Shown in pieces: positions 50,935 to 59,632 of a DNA stretch of 64,000 nucleotides; position 1 is the stretch's first letter; every line of letters starts with the position of its first letter. Below the pieces are notes generated by a model. It saw only the letters and a program-made list of their open reading frames with translations. It was not told the origin of the DNA and made no database searches. The stretch lies in NCBI GenBank assembly GCA_034506395.1, contig JAPDPQ010000017.1, positions 49,427 to 113,426 of the forward strand, given 5' to 3'. Made by a program: the position numbers and the translations under genes. Origin of the DNA: a candidate division KSB1 bacterium (GTDB lineage: Bacteria; Zhuqueibacterota; Zhuqueibacteria; Thermofontimicrobiales; Thermofontimicrobiaceae).

Positions 50935-52461
50935 TTAAAACAGCGCTTCAGCCCATTTCAATGACCAGTTCAATAACGGCGATGGCAGCACGCCCAGGAT
51001 GATCACAAAGATCGCTGCTAATCCTAACGATAGCCACATTGGGATCAAACCCTGCTTTCCGATATCTTCAATTTCTTTCTCGGGCTCTTTCATGTACATC
51101 ACCACCAGCACATTGATGTAGAAATAAAGGGCGACCAGGCTGAAAATCAAAGCGATCACGGCGGTGACGTACATCTGGCCTTCCAATAGTTGCAGAAAGA
51201 TTTGCACTTTTCCGACAAAGCCGACCGCAGGCGGAAGCCCAGCCAGAGAGAACATGGCGACCACCATCATGGCGGCGGCACCAGGATATTTTCGGGCCAC
51301 GCCCTTCAAATCGTCCAACGTTTCACAATATTGGTTTTTATGAGTGAGATAGACCAGCACGCCGAAGGCCAGCATGTTCATGGCAATATAGCCGATACCG
51401 TAAAACAACACGGCTTGAACCGCTTCGATTTTATGGCTCATGGGCGCCAGGGCTAATCCCATATATCCCGCATGGGCGATGGACGAATACGCCAACATGC
51501 GTTTCACATTTTTCTGAACGATGGCGACAGAATTGCCGTAGATAACGGTAATCAGGGCGAAAAATCCGAAGATCACTTGAAAGACAGAGTCAAATTTTCC
51601 GAAAGAAACCGAGCCAGCAAATATTTTCAAGATCACGGCGAAGGCGGCTAATTTGACTGCGACGCTCATGAAAGCGGTGATCGGTGTGGCTGCGCCCTCG
51701 TACACATCGGGCGTCCAGGCGTGGAAGGGGACCATGGAGACCTTGAACGCCAATCCAATGAACAGAAAGATCAACCCCAGGCCTGATAACAACGAATCGG
51801 TTGTGACGGCAGTGAAGGACAGATTGGACATGACCTCGGAGACGACCAGGCTGCCCGTTGTGCCGTACAGAAACGAAATGCCAAGTAATAAAAAGGCTGA
51901 AGAAAATCCGCCCAATAGCAAATATTTCATGGCCGATTCGCCTGCACGGGGATTGTATTTTTTCAGCCCGACCAGGGCGTAAATGGGGATGGACATCATT
52001 TCCAGGCAGAGGAAGATCATGAGAAAATTTTCAGCGGCGATCAGAGTTAATGCGCCCAACAGCGAAAAACACAGCAGCAGATAATAGTCGATAGCAGGGA
52101 TGGCCTGGCTCAAGGTATAGCGGGCGGACATTAGAATGGCTAATAAACCTGCTCCGATCAGCGCCAGTTTGCCAATATAAACCCCACCACCAGAACTAAG
52201 CGAGTGATTCAATAACAAAACCCGTTCGCCCGACGTGGCTGTGCCGAAGATAAAATACAAAATGCCGACGAGGATCAGGCCAATACCCGCCAGCCAGCTC
52301 GATTGTCGGTTGCGATTTTCCAGGGCAACGGTTGGCTGATCTTCCTTGAACAGAGCAAAAATGGGGCGCTGCAGGGCATCGACCAGGGTTAGAATGACGA
52401 TCAGGGCGACCAGGCTGATTTCTCCAATTAGAAATGAAAGTTGAAATGATGTCTCAGTCAT
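50935..52461 (-). CDS. nuoN: NADH-quinone oxidoreductase subunit N
   Basis: 508 aa from the ATG at 52461; upstream in-frame codons lack a ribosome site and are not conserved. Antiporter-like subunit with about 14 helices. Visible are FLCLEMMSIPIYALVGL, the proton-channel stretch MVPFHAWTPDVYEGAATPIT, KMLAYSSIAHAGYMGL and FSLAGLPPAVGFVGK. It is the last gene of the complex I operon and one of its proton-pumping subunits. Gap to nuoM is 311 nt and contains repeats. Confidence 0.95.
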   Translation of the reverse strand: MTETSFQLSFLIGEISLVALIVILTLVDALQRPIFALFKEDQPTVALENRNRQSSWLAGIGLILVGILYFIFGTATSGERVLLLNHSLSSGGGVYIGKLALIGAGLLAILMSARYTLSQAIPAIDYYLLLCFSLLGALTLIAAENFLMIFLCLEMMSIPIYALVGLKKYNPRAGESAMKYLLLGGFSSAFLLLGISFLYGTTGSLVVSEVMSNLSFTAVTTDSLLSGLGLIFLFIGLAFKVSMVPFHAWTPDVYEGAATPITAFMSVAVKLAAFAVILKIFAGSVSFGKFDSVFQVIFGFFALITVIYGNSVAIVQKNVKRMLAYSSIAHAGYMGLALAPMSHKIEAVQAVLFYGIGYIAMNMLAFGVLVYLTHKNQYCETLDDLKGVARKYPGAAAMMVVAMFSLAGLPPAVGFVGKVQIFLQLLEGQMYVTAVIALIFSLVALYFYINVLVVMYMKEPEKEIEDIGKQGLIPMWLSLGLAAIFVIILGVLPSPLLNWSLKWAEALF

Positions 52462-52512
52462 AAGCGATTCCAGATATGATATTTGATTGTATCTTATTTT
52501 CTCGAACTGATA

Positions 52513-52574
52513 GAAACAACCCAACGGATGAGAAGCCCCTGGGTAAAATCCGTTGGGTTGTTTCAGTCCGTTGG
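52513..52574. repeat. Inverted repeat GAAACAACCCAACGGAT with flanking unit
   Basis: Left arm 52513-52529 and right arm 52548-52564 are exact complements (17 bp) around an 18-nt loop. The right side (52547-52574) is a 28-bp unit whose complement recurs with two differences at 54463-54490, just outside nuoM. Confidence 0.8.
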
Positions 52575-52642
52575 AAAAAATTATTAAGCTATTTGTATTT
52601 TACACTGCTTATTTAGATTATTAAAATTGATCAGTAAATGCA

Positions 52643-52734
52643 GGTCATTTCGAGCGAAGCGAGAAATCTGTTTATCAAGCCGACCTGTTTTAAAATATAA
52701 AGATTCCCCACTCCGCTTCGTTCGGAATGACGCA
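52643..52734. repeat. Dispersed 'GGAATGACA' repeat, inverted pair
   Basis: GGTCATTTCGAGCGAAGCG at 52643 and TTCGTTCGGAATGACG ending near 52732 face each other with AAATCTG / AGATTCC between them. Confidence 0.75.
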
Positions 52735-52772
52735 CTTCACTTTCGTCTGATTAAACAGCACAAAAATCTAAT

Positions 52773-54392
52773 CTAATGGGTTTCATGAATAATGGTTTGG
52801 TCTTCAGTTCGTATCTCTTTTATTTCAGGCTGCTGAATTTTGACCATCTCTTGTTTCAAAACCTCTGGCTGATATTGCGCAACGTAATGAGCAACCGAGG
52901 TGTGCATCTTATTCAAATAAGTCTTCGGATAAATGCCGATCCAGAACACGAAAATGATAAACGGCAACAACACGATCATTTCTCGCAGACTCAGATCTTT
53001 TAGATTTTTATTCTTTTCATTTTTCAATGGACCAAAGAAAACCCGTTGCACCATCCAGAGCATGTAATAGGCGCCGAGGATCACACCTGAGGTGGCGAAG
53101 ACCATCAGCACCAATCGGAACGCCCCTTGATTAGCGACGAAATGCGCCCAAGCGCTCTTGAAGCTGCCCAACAAGATCAAAAATTCACCGACAAATCCGT
53201 TAGTGCCTGGCAGAGCGATTGATGATAGGGTAATAATCATGAATGCGACGGCGAACAACGGCAGCCGATAGGCCAAACCGCCGAACTCAGCAATTTCACG
53301 GGTGTGGCGGCGTTCATAAATTATTCCGACCAGAATAAAGAGTGCCCCTGTGGAAACACCGTGATTGACCATTTGGAGGATCGAGCCTTCGATGGCTTCG
53401 GGCGTCAGGGCAAAAAGTCCCAACATGACGTAGCCCAGATGGCTGATAGAGGAATAGGCGACCAATTTTTTCAAGTCAGATTGGGCCAGAGCCAGGCAGG
53501 CGCCATAAACAATGCCGATCACGGCCAGAGTTTGCATCAAGGGAGCGGCTTTGATCGCTGCTTCGCCAAATAGCGGAATCCCCAAGCGGACGAAACCGTA
53601 GCCGCCCATTTTTAGCAGCACACCCGCCAGGATGACCGATCCAGCCGTCGGGGCTTCCACGTGGGCATCGGGCAGCCAGGTGTGGAACGGGAACATGGGC
53701 ACTTTAATGGCGAAAGCCAGTGCAAAGGCAGCGAAAAGCCAGAGCTGGGTTTGTACAGGAATATCCAATTGCAGCAGTTGCTCGAATTCAAAAGTAAAGG
53801 CGCCGAAATGCTGTCGGGCCTGAATGGCCAGATAGATGATGCCCGCCAGCATCATGAGTGAGCCGACCACGGTGAACAAGACGAATTTGATGGTGGCATA
53901 GATCCTTCTCGGCCCGCCCCAGATGCCGATCAAAAAGAACATAGGGATCAGCATCAATTCCCAGAAAATGTAAAAGATGAACAGGTTGAGCGCTACGAAA
54001 GCGCCGAGCATGGAGAATTCCAGGAACAGCAGCCAGATGTAATATTCTTTTTTCCGCTTCTCGATATATTTGTAGGAACTCAGCACGGTGAATGGCATCA
54101 TGATGGTGGTTAACATAAACAGCAAAATCGAAATGCCATCGATGCCGACATGATAGTTCAACCCAAATTGGGGGATCCACTCGGCTTGTTCCACGAATTG
54201 ATAATTCACGATCGAATTATCAAATCCCGCCACGATGAAGAACGAGACGATCATGGCGAGGGAAGAGACCACCAGGGCGATCCAGCCAAATTTCGATGCG
54301 CCAGATTTTTCGTCAGCTTTGCTGCTTGGGATAAACATCATCAAAACTGCGCCGAGCAGGGGGATGAAGAGTGTCCAGGATATTAAACCCAT
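52773..54392 (-). CDS. nuoM: NADH-quinone oxidoreductase subunit M
   Basis: 539 aa. Antiporter-like subunit with about 14 helices. Family motifs: FGLNYHVGIDGISILLFML, FWELMLIPMFFLIGIWGG (the conserved Glu of helix 5), KVPMFPFHTWLPDAHVEAPT, KLVAYSSISHLGYVMLGL and ALPGTNGFVGEFLILLG. The C-terminus extends ~30 residues past the last helix. Proton translocation in complex I. Confidence 0.97.
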   Translation of the reverse strand: MGLISWTLFIPLLGAVLMMFIPSSKADEKSGASKFGWIALVVSSLAMIVSFFIVAGFDNSIVNYQFVEQAEWIPQFGLNYHVGIDGISILLFMLTTIMMPFTVLSSYKYIEKRKKEYYIWLLFLEFSMLGAFVALNLFIFYIFWELMLIPMFFLIGIWGGPRRIYATIKFVLFTVVGSLMMLAGIIYLAIQARQHFGAFTFEFEQLLQLDIPVQTQLWLFAAFALAFAIKVPMFPFHTWLPDAHVEAPTAGSVILAGVLLKMGGYGFVRLGIPLFGEAAIKAAPLMQTLAVIGIVYGACLALAQSDLKKLVAYSSISHLGYVMLGLFALTPEAIEGSILQMVNHGVSTGALFILVGIIYERRHTREIAEFGGLAYRLPLFAVAFMIITLSSIALPGTNGFVGEFLILLGSFKSAWAHFVANQGAFRLVLMVFATSGVILGAYYMLWMVQRVFFGPLKNEKNKNLKDLSLREMIVLLPFIIFVFWIGIYPKTYLNKMHTSVAHYVAQYQPEVLKQEMVKIQQPEIKEIRTEDQTIIHETH

Positions 54393-54462
54393 TTATGACT
54401 CCGAACTTAAATTTTCATATTTTTGGTATGAATATATTGGATCAGATTTTTTATTTTTTTAT

Positions 54463-54490
54463 CCAACGGATTGAAACAACCCAAGGGATT
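54463..54490 (+). repeat. 28-bp repeat unit CCAACGGATTGAAACAACCC... next to DUF2283 gene
   Basis: Differs at two positions from the complement of 52547-52574. The two copies bracket nuoM. The last base here is the first base of the DUF2283 stop codon. Confidence 0.75.
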
Positions 54491-54756
54491 TAATGGTCTG
54501 CGACTTTTAACACAGGTTCATTTTCCACTGAATAATAGTTGATCCTATCAGGCGATTCGACTTTTTTAGATGCATTTAAAATTTCCAGCGAAACCAATAA
54601 TCCTTCTTCATCAAAATCGGCAATCACCCCTGGTCTTATTTCCTCTGTATCCTCGATGTCAGTATGACGGAAAATAATGACCAGGCTGTCGGTTTCTTTG
54701 TCATATTTAAAATTCACTTCATTTAGTCCATTAATTTCACGATACCGTTTTAACAT
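54490..54756 (-). CDS. DUF2283 domain protein
   Basis: 88 aa. DUF2283 core: KYDKETDSLVIIFRHTDIED, EEIRPGVIADFDEEGLLVS, then LEILNASKKVESP. The family is small, of unknown function, and often found beside toxin-antitoxin-like genes. The last nine residues (EPVLKVADH) are identical to the end of the unrelated DUF2442 protein encoded 0.9 kb away. The gene start overlaps the end of the PIN-domain gene by 20 nt. Confidence 0.85.
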   Translation of the reverse strand: MLKRYREINGLNEVNFKYDKETDSLVIIFRHTDIEDTEEIRPGVIADFDEEGLLVSLEILNASKKVESPDRINYYSVENEPVLKVADH

Positions 54757-55129
54757 GTGAATAACGGAGTATCTTAATATCAGATGTAACTAATGGACAA
54801 TGATAAATTCTGGCAGTTGCAACAATCATTTGATCTGCTGGATCACGATGAAATTTGCCAGGCAATTGTGTTGACTCAATCGCTATTTCGGGTGTTAGTT
54901 CCAAGACACGAATTCCAGGATAGCTCAAAGCTTGCTCAAACCAGTCGCTTATCTCACAGGGAATTTCAAGCCGCTTTAGCTCTATGAGCTTTGCCACTTC
55001 CCAACAGGAGATTGCACTGACGCCAATGATGTTATCTTCGTTTGCCTTAATTATTTCGATTTGTGTGGAGGTGAGCTTTGTGTCGTCGTGAACCCACCAT
55101 ACCCAGATATGTGTGTCGAGCACTATCAT
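54737..55129 (-). CDS. PIN-domain toxin (VapC family)
   Basis: 130 aa from the ATG at 55129, which overlaps the antitoxin stop (ATGA). PIN acidic residues are visible: MIVLDTHIWVWWV (first Asp), ISCWEVAKL (Glu), FHRDPADQMIVATA (Asp/Asp pair) and CPLVTSDIKI. The type II VapC RNase toxins cleave tRNA or rRNA. Paired with the upstream 71-aa protein. It lies inside the nuo operon between nuoL and nuoM, in the same orientation. Confidence 0.92.
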   Translation of the reverse strand: MIVLDTHIWVWWVHDDTKLTSTQIEIIKANEDNIIGVSAISCWEVAKLIELKRLEIPCEISDWFEQALSYPGIRVLELTPEIAIESTQLPGKFHRDPADQMIVATARIYHCPLVTSDIKILRYSHVKTVS

Positions 55130-55341
55130 TTCAAAGTTTCCCAATCTTCTTCCGCCACGCTCTCGAAAGGATTAATATATCTTATCTGCGTGCCACGCAA
55201 TGGATAACGTCCATTTAGCTTTGGTTTCGGCTGTTGCGGACGGATGACAACCTCTACTTTATCTCCAGCTTCAAAAGGCAAACCTTTAATCAATATGCTT
55301 CCGTCCTTTAAAACAACAGTTTCTGAGCGATAAATCTGCAT
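55126..55341 (-). CDS. Antitoxin of the PIN-domain pair
   Basis: 71 aa. The N-terminal part (KDGSILIKGLPFEAGDKVEV) resembles the SpoVT/AbrB-like or DUF104-type beta fold, and the C-terminal part (YPLRGTQIRYINPFESVAEE) is a segment common to partners of PIN toxins that binds the toxin. It overlaps the toxin gene by 4 nt, so the two are translationally coupled. Confidence 0.85.
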   Translation of the reverse strand: MQIYRSETVVLKDGSILIKGLPFEAGDKVEVVIRPQQPKPKLNGRYPLRGTQIRYINPFESVAEEDWETLK

Positions 55342-55418
55342 GGTTCAACCTATAAAACTGATTTAAAAATTTCGCACATTTTCAGGGTTTTACAATTTCT
55401 TTGTTATCAATTAAAGCA

Positions 55419-55724
55419 TCAATGGTCAGCTACTTTCAGCACAGGTTCCTCTTCTTGTTCCATCCAGGCAGGTGTTAAGCCATAATAGAGAACATCTGGA
55501 TCAATATCAGCGCCATTGTCCCACACAATTGTTCCCATGTGAGGATCAACTTTTACTGATCGAAACATCAGAGGATTGTTCTTTATTGGCTGAAAAATTG
55601 GGCCGTGTAGAAATGGTTCCAGGTCAATTTCCTTTTGAGTTCCATCGGTGAACTCTAGGCGAACCCAAAAATCTTTTAATACTGTCACGGATTTGATTCG
55701 AATTAATTTATTAAATTTTATCAT
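55419..55724 (-). CDS. DUF2442 domain protein
   Basis: 101 aa from the ATG at 55724; the upstream TTG at 55742 lies over the ribosome-site region. DUF2442 core: VTVLKDFWVRLEFTDGTQKE, IDLEPFLHGPIFQPI, VDPHMGTIVWDNGADIDPDV. Members usually follow DUF4160 genes, as here (the DUF4160 stop is 10 nt upstream). They are thought to be toxin-antitoxin-like pairs, which is inference. The C-terminus ends EEPVLKVADH, the same tail as in the DUF2283 protein. Confidence 0.88.
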   Translation of the reverse strand: MIKFNKLIRIKSVTVLKDFWVRLEFTDGTQKEIDLEPFLHGPIFQPIKNNPLMFRSVKVDPHMGTIVWDNGADIDPDVLYYGLTPAWMEQEEEPVLKVADH

Positions 55725-55734
55725 TTCCTTATCC

Positions 55735-55995
55735 CTATTCAAGTGGTTCGATATCGATTAAAGCTAATCCTCGTCGTGCTCTCTGCCAGTTTTCCATCAG
55801 TTCGTAACGATGCAAGTCAGCCCATTCGATGACGAGATTATGAGCTCGACGTGGAAGATATCCTGCATAAATGCGCAGCGTCTCAATTTCATATAAAGCT
55901 TCATTACCTCAATATTCAGCTTGAAAATGAGGCGGTGTGTGATCGTTAAAATACATATAAATGGCGATTCCAAAAAAATGACTGACACAAGGCAT
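55735..55995 (-). pseudogene. DUF4160 gene with in-frame stop
   Basis: From an ATG at 55995 the frame reads MPCVSHFFGIAIYMYFNDHT, then PPHFQAEY, then TGA at 55909-55911, then GNEALYEIETLRIYAGYLPR, and on through VIEWADLHRYELMENWQRA to a TAG at 55735. Both halves are in the same frame and together make a whole 86-residue DUF4160 protein (hallmark DHTPPHF and ELMENW). A single nonsense change appears to have inactivated it. Its usual partner DUF2442 follows intact. Confidence 0.85.
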
Positions 55996-56100
55996 ATAAC
56001 CTTCCTGTATAAATCTCATAATGGCATCATTCAATTTTGTTTTTCGCCTCCGCTAAATTGTTTTAGACAAATTTACATAAAGATTATACTGAAATTCAAT

Positions 56101-58050
56101 TTAAAACACATACAACGCCACCACCACTGCCACCGCAATCCCCACGATCATATAAAACCCATACGCCTGCATATTTCCCGTCTGGAGCTTAGCAAATAGA
56201 CTGGAAGCTTTGCGCCAGCCCAAGGCGGAACCATCGGCGGCACCGTCGATGATTTTCTTGTCGGAAATATTCAAAAAGATATTGGTCGATAAATATTTCA
56301 GCGGCCGAACGATGATCGCATCGTAGATCTCGTCCACCCAGTATTTGTTCCAGAGCATTTTGGGCACGCCAGTATAGGTGCTGGGATCGGGCAGCTCTCG
56401 TTTGAGGTCACGAAAGATGGTCTGTGCCAGGTACCAGCCAATGACAGCGATCAAAACCGAGAGGCCCATCAGCGAAAATTCAGTGGCATGGCTGTAATGG
56501 CCGACTTCGACATGGCCGTATTTTGTGACGGCGGGTTCCAAAAAGTCATGAAAGAAATTGGGAATGGCGCCGCCAGAGAGCAACTTGGGAATGCCGATCC
56601 AGCCGCCGACCAGGGAGAGAGCGCCCAGAATCATCAGCGGAACGGTCATGGTCTTCGGCGATTCATGGAGGTGATGCTCCTGTTCGTGCGTGCCCCTGAA
56701 TTTGCCGAAGAAGGTCAGATAGACCAATCGGAACATGTAGAACGCCGTGCACAGCGCAGCGATGGCTCCGATGATCCAGACCAGTTTGTTGCCATGATGC
56801 GAGGCGAAGACGTTCCAGAGGATCTCATCTTTGGAGAAAAAGCCTGCAAACGGCGGAAAGCCCGCTATTGCCAGTGTCGCCAGCAAAAAGGTTGTATAGG
56901 TGACAGGCATGTGCTTTTTCAAGCCGCCCATGAAGCGAATGTCCTGCTGACCGCCCATAGCGTGAATGACGCTGCCCGAGCCCAAAAATAGGCAGGCTTT
57001 GAAAAAGGCGTGGGTCATCAAATGGAAAATGGCGATCACAAATGCGCCTGCCCCTGCCGCCATGAACATGAATCCCAACTGGCTGACCGTGGAATAGGCC
57101 AGCACTTTTTTGATATCGTTCTGATAAAGGGCAATAGTAGCCGAGAAAATGGCCGTCAGTGCGCCGACCCAGAGCACGACATTCAGCGCAATTGGGGCAG
57201 CCAGATACAGTCCATGAAAGCGACAGACCATGTACACTCCTGCCGTCACCATTGTTGCCGCATGGATGAGTGCCGATACAGGAGTTGGGCCCGCCATGGC
57301 ATCGGGCAACCAGACATAGAGCGGCAATTGCGCTGATTTGCCCGTAGCGCCGATAAAAAGGCAGATCGCAGCCACATTGGTCCAGAACGGCGTTAAGGTA
57401 TTATGGTGATGGAAGAATTCATTGACATCGGCGATGGTCAGTGAGCCGACATTGGCAAAGATCAAAAACATTCCCAGCAGAAATCCAAAATCGCCGATGC
57501 GATTGACGATAAAGGCTTTCTTCCCTGCAATCGCTTTTTCTTCATCTTTGTACCAGAACCCGATCAATAGATAGCTGCACAGGCCGACGCCTTCCCAGCC
57601 AACGAACATCACGGGCATGGAGTTGCCCAGAATCAACACCAGCATGGCGAACACGAACAGGTTCAAATAGGAAAAATAGCGCACGCTGGATTCGTCGCCG
57701 TGCATGTAGCCGATGGAATAAAAATGAATGACGGCGCTGACGCCCGTAACCACCAACAGCATGACGGCGGAGAGATGGTCGATGAGAAATGTCAGGCTGA
57801 TTTTCAATCCGCCCGAAGTGACCCATTCATAAGGCGTGCAACTGATCGCCTCGACGCCTGCCAGTTTCACAAATACGGCATAGAGCGAAAGGACAAAAGA
57901 AGTGGCCACGGTCGAAAAAGCGAGATAGCCAGCGAATTTTTCGCCCCAAATTTGTTTTTTTCTATATGCATTGGTCGCTGCCACAATGCCATTTAGCGCA
58001 GCACCGATAAGCGGCAAGATTACGATAACAAGAATCAGGCTGTTCTCCAT
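56101..58050 (-). CDS. nuoL: NADH-quinone oxidoreductase subunit L
   Basis: 649 aa, the largest membrane subunit. Motifs: FLIDHLSAVMLLVVTGVSAV, FVGWEGVGLCSYLLIGFWY (helix-5 Glu), KSAQLPLYVWLPDAMAGPTP, KVLAYSTVSQLGFMFMAAG, FKACLFLGSGSVIHAMGGQQ and AGFPPFAGFFSKDEILW. The C-terminal lateral helix region extends to 649. nuoK ends 6 nt upstream. Confidence 0.97.
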   Translation of the reverse strand: MENSLILVIVILPLIGAALNGIVAATNAYRKKQIWGEKFAGYLAFSTVATSFVLSLYAVFVKLAGVEAISCTPYEWVTSGGLKISLTFLIDHLSAVMLLVVTGVSAVIHFYSIGYMHGDESSVRYFSYLNLFVFAMLVLILGNSMPVMFVGWEGVGLCSYLLIGFWYKDEEKAIAGKKAFIVNRIGDFGFLLGMFLIFANVGSLTIADVNEFFHHHNTLTPFWTNVAAICLFIGATGKSAQLPLYVWLPDAMAGPTPVSALIHAATMVTAGVYMVCRFHGLYLAAPIALNVVLWVGALTAIFSATIALYQNDIKKVLAYSTVSQLGFMFMAAGAGAFVIAIFHLMTHAFFKACLFLGSGSVIHAMGGQQDIRFMGGLKKHMPVTYTTFLLATLAIAGFPPFAGFFSKDEILWNVFASHHGNKLVWIIGAIAALCTAFYMFRLVYLTFFGKFRGTHEQEHHLHESPKTMTVPLMILGALSLVGGWIGIPKLLSGGAIPNFFHDFLEPAVTKYGHVEVGHYSHATEFSLMGLSVLIAVIGWYLAQTIFRDLKRELPDPSTYTGVPKMLWNKYWVDEIYDAIIVRPLKYLSTNIFLNISDKKIIDGAADGSALGWRKASSLFAKLQTGNMQAYGFYMIVGIAVAVVVALYVF

Positions 58051-58056
58051 AAACCA

Positions 58057-58389
58057 TTAGCCCCTTTCTGAAGTGTATGCGTCAACGCTGATCGTGCCCG
58101 TTCGTTTGAACAGGTGCACGATGATGGCGATGCCCAGCGCCACCTCGCAGGCCGCCACCACAAAGATCATCAACGAAAAAATCTGGCCGTCATGATTCTG
58201 ATGCACTCGGGAGAAATAGATCAGGCTCAGATTGACGGCGTTGAGCATCAGTTCCACGGCCATTAGCATGTGCAGCAGAGTGCGCCGAAACAAAAATGTA
58301 ACGCTGCCGATGGCAAACAGTAAAATCACAATCGAGAGGGTGAAAAATCCTCCAGTTCCAAATATAAAATCAGTCAGCGGATTACTCAT
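58057..58389 (-). CDS. nuoK: NADH-quinone oxidoreductase subunit K
   Basis: 110 aa with three helices. Family features: FFTLSIVILLFAIGSVTFLF, LLHMLMAVELMLNAVNLSLI (conserved membrane Glu) and FVVAACEVALGIAIIVHLF (second Glu). Its start overlaps the nuoJ stop by 8 nt. Confidence 0.97.
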   Translation of the reverse strand: MSNPLTDFIFGTGGFFTLSIVILLFAIGSVTFLFRRTLLHMLMAVELMLNAVNLSLIYFSRVHQNHDGQIFSLMIFVVAACEVALGIAIIVHLFKRTGTISVDAYTSERG

Positions 58390-58933
58390 TCTTGCGACCT
58401 TTCCAATCCAGTTGAACGATCGAAATCACTGCCACGATGGCAGCGAACAATAATGTCGAGACGTATTCAAAGGCGAACAGATATTTGGTCATCAGGTTTT
58501 TCGAAAAGATTTTAATGCCTCCGAACTCATGAGCCGATTGCTCGGGCACCAAATTGGGATTTAGATTGGCGAAGGGTTGGGCTTCGCCGCTAATAGTGAT
58601 GTACAATTTATAGATGAAAAAGATGGCCAGCAGAGCGAGGAGCGGCTCACCAATCCAGTACAATTTTGAAAATGGGCGCAAATAATCTTCGCTCTTGATA
58701 TCCAATAGCATGATGAAATAGATGATCAAGACCATAATGGCGCCAGCATAGATGATCAGTTGAAAGATGGCGATGCTGTGCGCCTGAAGGATGGCGTACA
58801 TGCCCGCCAGCGCCACCATGCTCGCCAAAAGTCCCATAGCGCCTCGGATGGGATGTTTAGCGAACAGCAGCACCAACCCGCCAGCAATGGCGACGATTCC
58901 AAAAGCGTAGTACATGAGGATGTTGAAATCCAT
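58382..58933 (-). CDS. nuoJ: NADH-quinone oxidoreductase subunit J
   Basis: 183 aa with five helices. Conserved features: AGGLVLLFAKHPIRGAMGLL, QLIIYAGAIMVLIIYFIMLL and a C-terminal EYVSTLLFAAIVAVISIVQL. First gene of the nuoJKL block; upstream lies a DUF433/DUF5615 pair. Confidence 0.95.
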   Translation of the reverse strand: MDFNILMYYAFGIVAIAGGLVLLFAKHPIRGAMGLLASMVALAGMYAILQAHSIAIFQLIIYAGAIMVLIIYFIMLLDIKSEDYLRPFSKLYWIGEPLLALLAIFFIYKLYITISGEAQPFANLNPNLVPEQSAHEFGGIKIFSKNLMTKYLFAFEYVSTLLFAAIVAVISIVQLDWKGRKNE

Positions 58934-58978
58934 TTAAAAATCCTTTGAATTGTTATGCTCCAATGAGAATAGATAGCC

Positions 58979-59356
58979 CTAAGATTCATCTTCATTTTCA
59001 GTTTGATGAATCCGAATTCGCCCTACCTCCACGATCCACAATTCTTTTGTCACAGGCATTCTTTTATTCGCTTCGATAAATTGTTTTATCAATCTTTCTA
59101 ACAGGGGCAGACTCGGATTTCGTGGCACACGAATTACCACAATTCCACCAGATTTATCAGGTGGAAAATGAATAGGGTCTGCAAAGTCTAAATCCAGCGT
59201 TACGAGACAAATATTTTCAAAACAGCATACGTCATAAAGTTGTCGATCCGAGCAACCTTCTAATCCTTGATCCCGAACCGTTTGTACTTCATATCCTGCT
59301 GCACGAAAGATATTTTGGGTTCGGGTGCCAAAATTCTCATCGAGCTTGAATTTCAT
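58979..59356 (-). CDS. DUF5615 family PIN-like protein
   Basis: 125 aa. N-terminal KFKLDENFGTRTQNIFRAAG, then EVQTVRDQGLEGCSD and LVTLDLDFADPIHFPPDKSG, are the DUF5615 (PIN-like) signature with acidic residues in the expected places. Such proteins are predicted RNase toxins partnered by DUF433 proteins, as here with a 4-nt overlap (ATGA). Located between nuoI and nuoJ. Confidence 0.92.
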   Translation of the reverse strand: MKFKLDENFGTRTQNIFRAAGYEVQTVRDQGLEGCSDRQLYDVCCFENICLVTLDLDFADPIHFPPDKSGGIVVIRVPRNPSLPLLERLIKQFIEANKRMPVTKELWIVEVGRIRIHQTENEDES

Positions 59357-59595
59357 GCAGCGACCTCAGCAGGGATTTCCACATATCGTTGACGGGACAT
59401 TTCTGCACCATAAGCGATGGCTGCTCGAATATCCTCCTCTGTTAGGTGCGGATATTCCTCAAGAATTTCTGCTATTGTCATCCCATTTGCCAAAAAATCC
59501 AAAATCAGCGACACCCAAATTCGAGTACCACGAATACAGGGCTTGCCGAAACAGACATTTGGGTCTATAGTTATTCGTTTGAGAAGTGGGTTCAT
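59353..59595 (-). CDS. DUF433 domain antitoxin
   Basis: 80 aa. Typical DUF433: RITIDPNVCFGKPCIRGTRI, SLILDFLANGMTIAEILEEY, HLTEEDIRAAIAYGAE. It has a winged-helix-type DNA-binding fold in the family. Overlaps the DUF5615 gene and is the presumed antitoxin. Confidence 0.93.
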   Translation of the reverse strand: MNPLLKRITIDPNVCFGKPCIRGTRIWVSLILDFLANGMTIAEILEEYPHLTEEDIRAAIAYGAEMSRQRYVEIPAEVAA

Positions 59596-59632
59596 TTTTT
59601 TGCTTAAGTTGAATTTATTTTTAATGCAATTC

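Larger units (their letters stand above)
52462..52772. other. Repeat-containing gap between nuoM and nuoN
   Basis: 311 bases holding the 17-bp-arm hairpin at 52513 and a 'GGAATGACA' pair at 52643. No gene. Confidence 0.7.

Noticed and set aside
55909..55911. TGA in the DUF4160 frame considered as selenocysteine or recoding
   Set aside because: DUF4160 has no known selenoprotein members, no SECIS-like hairpin is visible right after the TGA, and other genes here use TGA as stop.
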